Source of the DNA: JARIHD01 sp036392795
GTDB taxonomy: Bacteria; Patescibacteriota; Saccharimonadia; Saccharimonadales; UBA4665
Reading direction: 5' to 3'
Length of the DNA: 5,551 nucleotides
Assembly (NCBI GenBank): GCA_036392795.1
Contig: DASVXH010000054.1
Location: 1-5,551, forward strand
Position numbers and translations under genes: made by a program. The notes under the pieces are model-generated. The model was given only the letters and a program-made list of their open reading frames with translations, was not told where the DNA came from and ran no database searches. Below, one piece after another: positions 4,312 to 5,551 of this stretch (within the stretch, counting starts at the first letter, position 1; each line of letters begins with the position of its first letter).

Positions 4312-5551
4312 GTGGCTGACAAACAAAAAGGTTATTCTTCGGATCAGATACAGGTGCTTGAAGGTCTTGAGCCAGTTCGCAAGCGACCGGGTATGTATAT
4401 TGGCGGTACGGGTGTAGAAGGTTTGCACCATCTCGTCTGGGAAATTGTAGACAATGGTATCGACGAGGCCTTGGCGGGCCACGCGACTAAAGTGCTCGTT
4501 GAATTGCTGCCAAACAACGGTGTACGTGTGACTGACAACGGTCGTGGGATTCCTACGGATATTCACCCCAAAACGGGGAAGAGCACTGTCGAAACAGTCC
4601 TTACGGTTCTGCATGCCGGTGGAAAATTTGGCGGCGGCGGATACAAGGTATCCGGTGGTCTACATGGGGTCGGATCAAGTGTGGTTAACGCGCTTTCTAG
4701 TCGCCTAATCGTGACCATCCACCGCGATGGTAAGGTCTTCCGACAGGAATACGAGCGTGGTGTGCCTATGGCCGACCTCAAAATGGTAGGTAAGAGCAGC
4801 CAGACCGGTACAGTTATCGAATTCTATCCAGATGACACGATCTTTGAGACCACCAAGTTTAATTATGAGACTATTCTTGACCGCTTGCGTCATGCTGCAT
4901 ACCTCACAAAAGGTATTCATACATCCCTGGAGGATGAACGTACAGGCAGCCGCTATAGCTTCTATTTTGAAGGTGGCATTAAGTCATATGTGACCCATCT
5001 AAACCTTGGCAAAGAAGTGGTGGATGATGACGTATTTTATGTCGACAAAATGGTTGAAGACACTCAAATCGAAATCGCTGCGCAGTATACTGACGCTTTT
5101 AGTGAGACTATTAAACAGTTTGCAAACAACGTCTTTAACCCTGATGGCGGTACGCACGTAACCGGCTTCCGTTCGGCATTGACGCGTGTGGTTAATGACT
5201 ACGCTCGTAAAAATGGCTTGCTCAAGGAAAAAGAGGAAAACCTGACGGGTGAAGACTGTCGCGAAGGCCTTACTGCTGTTATCTTAGTTAAATTGCCTGA
5301 CCCCCAGTTTGAAGGTCAGACCAAGAACAAACTTGGTAATCCCGAAATCCGTGGCTATGTCGAGCAGGTGATGACCGAATACTTTAACTACTACCTTGAA
5401 GAGCACCCAGCTATTGCTCGCAAGATTGTAGGTAAGGCGCTCTTGGCTGCTCGGGCGCGCAAGGCTGCCCGTGCTGCTCGCGAAAATATCATTCGTAAAG
5501 GCGTACTGGAAGGTGCCAGTATGCCTGGCAAACTTGCTGACTGCTCTAATA
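4312..5551 (+). CDS. gyrB: DNA gyrase subunit B, N-terminal 413 residues (runs off the window)
   Basis: GyrB is the ATPase subunit of type IIA topoisomerase and, with GyrA, introduces negative supercoils. Visible in order: LEGLEPVRKRPGMYIGG near the N-terminus; the GHKL N box EIVDNGIDEA (44-53), with the predicted catalytic base E44 and Mg-binding N48; G1 DNGRGIP (75-81); the lid and G2 glycines GGLHGVG (115-121); R138, at the place of the coumarin-contacting Arg136 of E. coli; and QTKNKLGN (336-343), whose Lys338 contacts the ATP gamma-phosphate. The QTK loop followed by KLGN favours GyrB over ParE. The frame is open to the window end, stopping just after MPGKLADCSN and before the TOPRIM motif. 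Residue numbering runs only one or two ahead of E. coli GyrB, so there are no large insertions. The N box has Gly49 where Ala or Ser is usual. It starts with GTG and is predicted to have its own promoter. Confidence 0.97.
   Translation, partial: MADKQKGYSSDQIQVLEGLEPVRKRPGMYIGGTGVEGLHHLVWEIVDNGIDEALAGHATKVLVELLPNNGVRVTDNGRGIPTDIHPKTGKSTVETVLTVLHAGGKFGGGGYKVSGGLHGVGSSVVNALSSRLIVTIHRDGKVFRQEYERGVPMADLKMVGKSSQTGTVIEFYPDDTIFETTKFNYETILDRLRHAAYLTKGIHTSLEDERTGSRYSFYFEGGIKSYVTHLNLGKEVVDDDVFYVDKMVEDTQIEIAAQYTDAFSETIKQFANNVFNPDGGTHVTGFRSALTRVVNDYARKNGLLKEKEENLTGEDCREGLTAVILVKLPDPQFEGQTKNKLGNPEIRGYVEQVMTEYFNYYLEEHPAIARKIVGKALLAARARKAARAARENIIRKGVLEGASMPGKLADCSN

Noticed and set aside
4279..4920. Reverse-strand open frames opposite gyrB
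   Set aside because: They lie wholly or almost wholly opposite highly conserved gyrB codons, and their translations resemble no protein family.

Overview
The window looks like a chromosomal segment of a small-genome Patescibacteria (CPR) bacterium, most likely Saccharibacteria-like (TM7). This is inferred from the style of the proteins: a large membrane-anchored VirD4/TraG-like ATPase preceded by a small Pro/Ala-rich protein with a short conserved-looking C-terminal helical domain, next to gyrB. No 16S rRNA or other phylogenetic marker beyond partial gyrB is present, so the assignment is provisional. The standard genetic code fits: TAG and TGA act as stops at the ends of clear reading frames. 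All supported genes are on the + strand.

Layout: (i) 1-160 is a highly structured stretch with a bulged 13-bp hairpin, a 9-bp stem and a strong intrinsic terminator. It may be the end of an upstream gene, a small RNA or an attenuator-like leader. (ii) 190-522 encodes a 110-residue protein with four predicted transmembrane helices and no recognised function. (iii) 573-1016 and 1016-4207 form a tightly coupled pair (TGATG overlap): a 147-residue Pro/Ala-rich protein and a 1063-residue membrane-anchored conjugation-type ATPase with a long disordered C-terminal tail. (iv) 4312 to the window end is the first 413 residues of GyrB, with its own good sigma70-like promoter and Shine-Dalgarno sequence.

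The two genes at 190 and 573 have -10 boxes only 5-6 bases upstream of their ATG codons and no usable Shine-Dalgarno sequence. Their transcripts are therefore predicted to be leaderless or nearly so. gyrB instead has a leader of about 50 bases and a Shine-Dalgarno, so two modes of translation initiation seem to sit side by side.

The most interesting biology is the coupled gene pair: a VirD4/TraG-like motor with no other secretion or conjugation genes visible, placed beside a housekeeping gene and accompanied by a small uncharacterised partner. I infer that it is a vertically inherited, membrane-anchored DNA or protein translocation motor rather than part of a mobile element. Its substrate cannot be read from the sequence.
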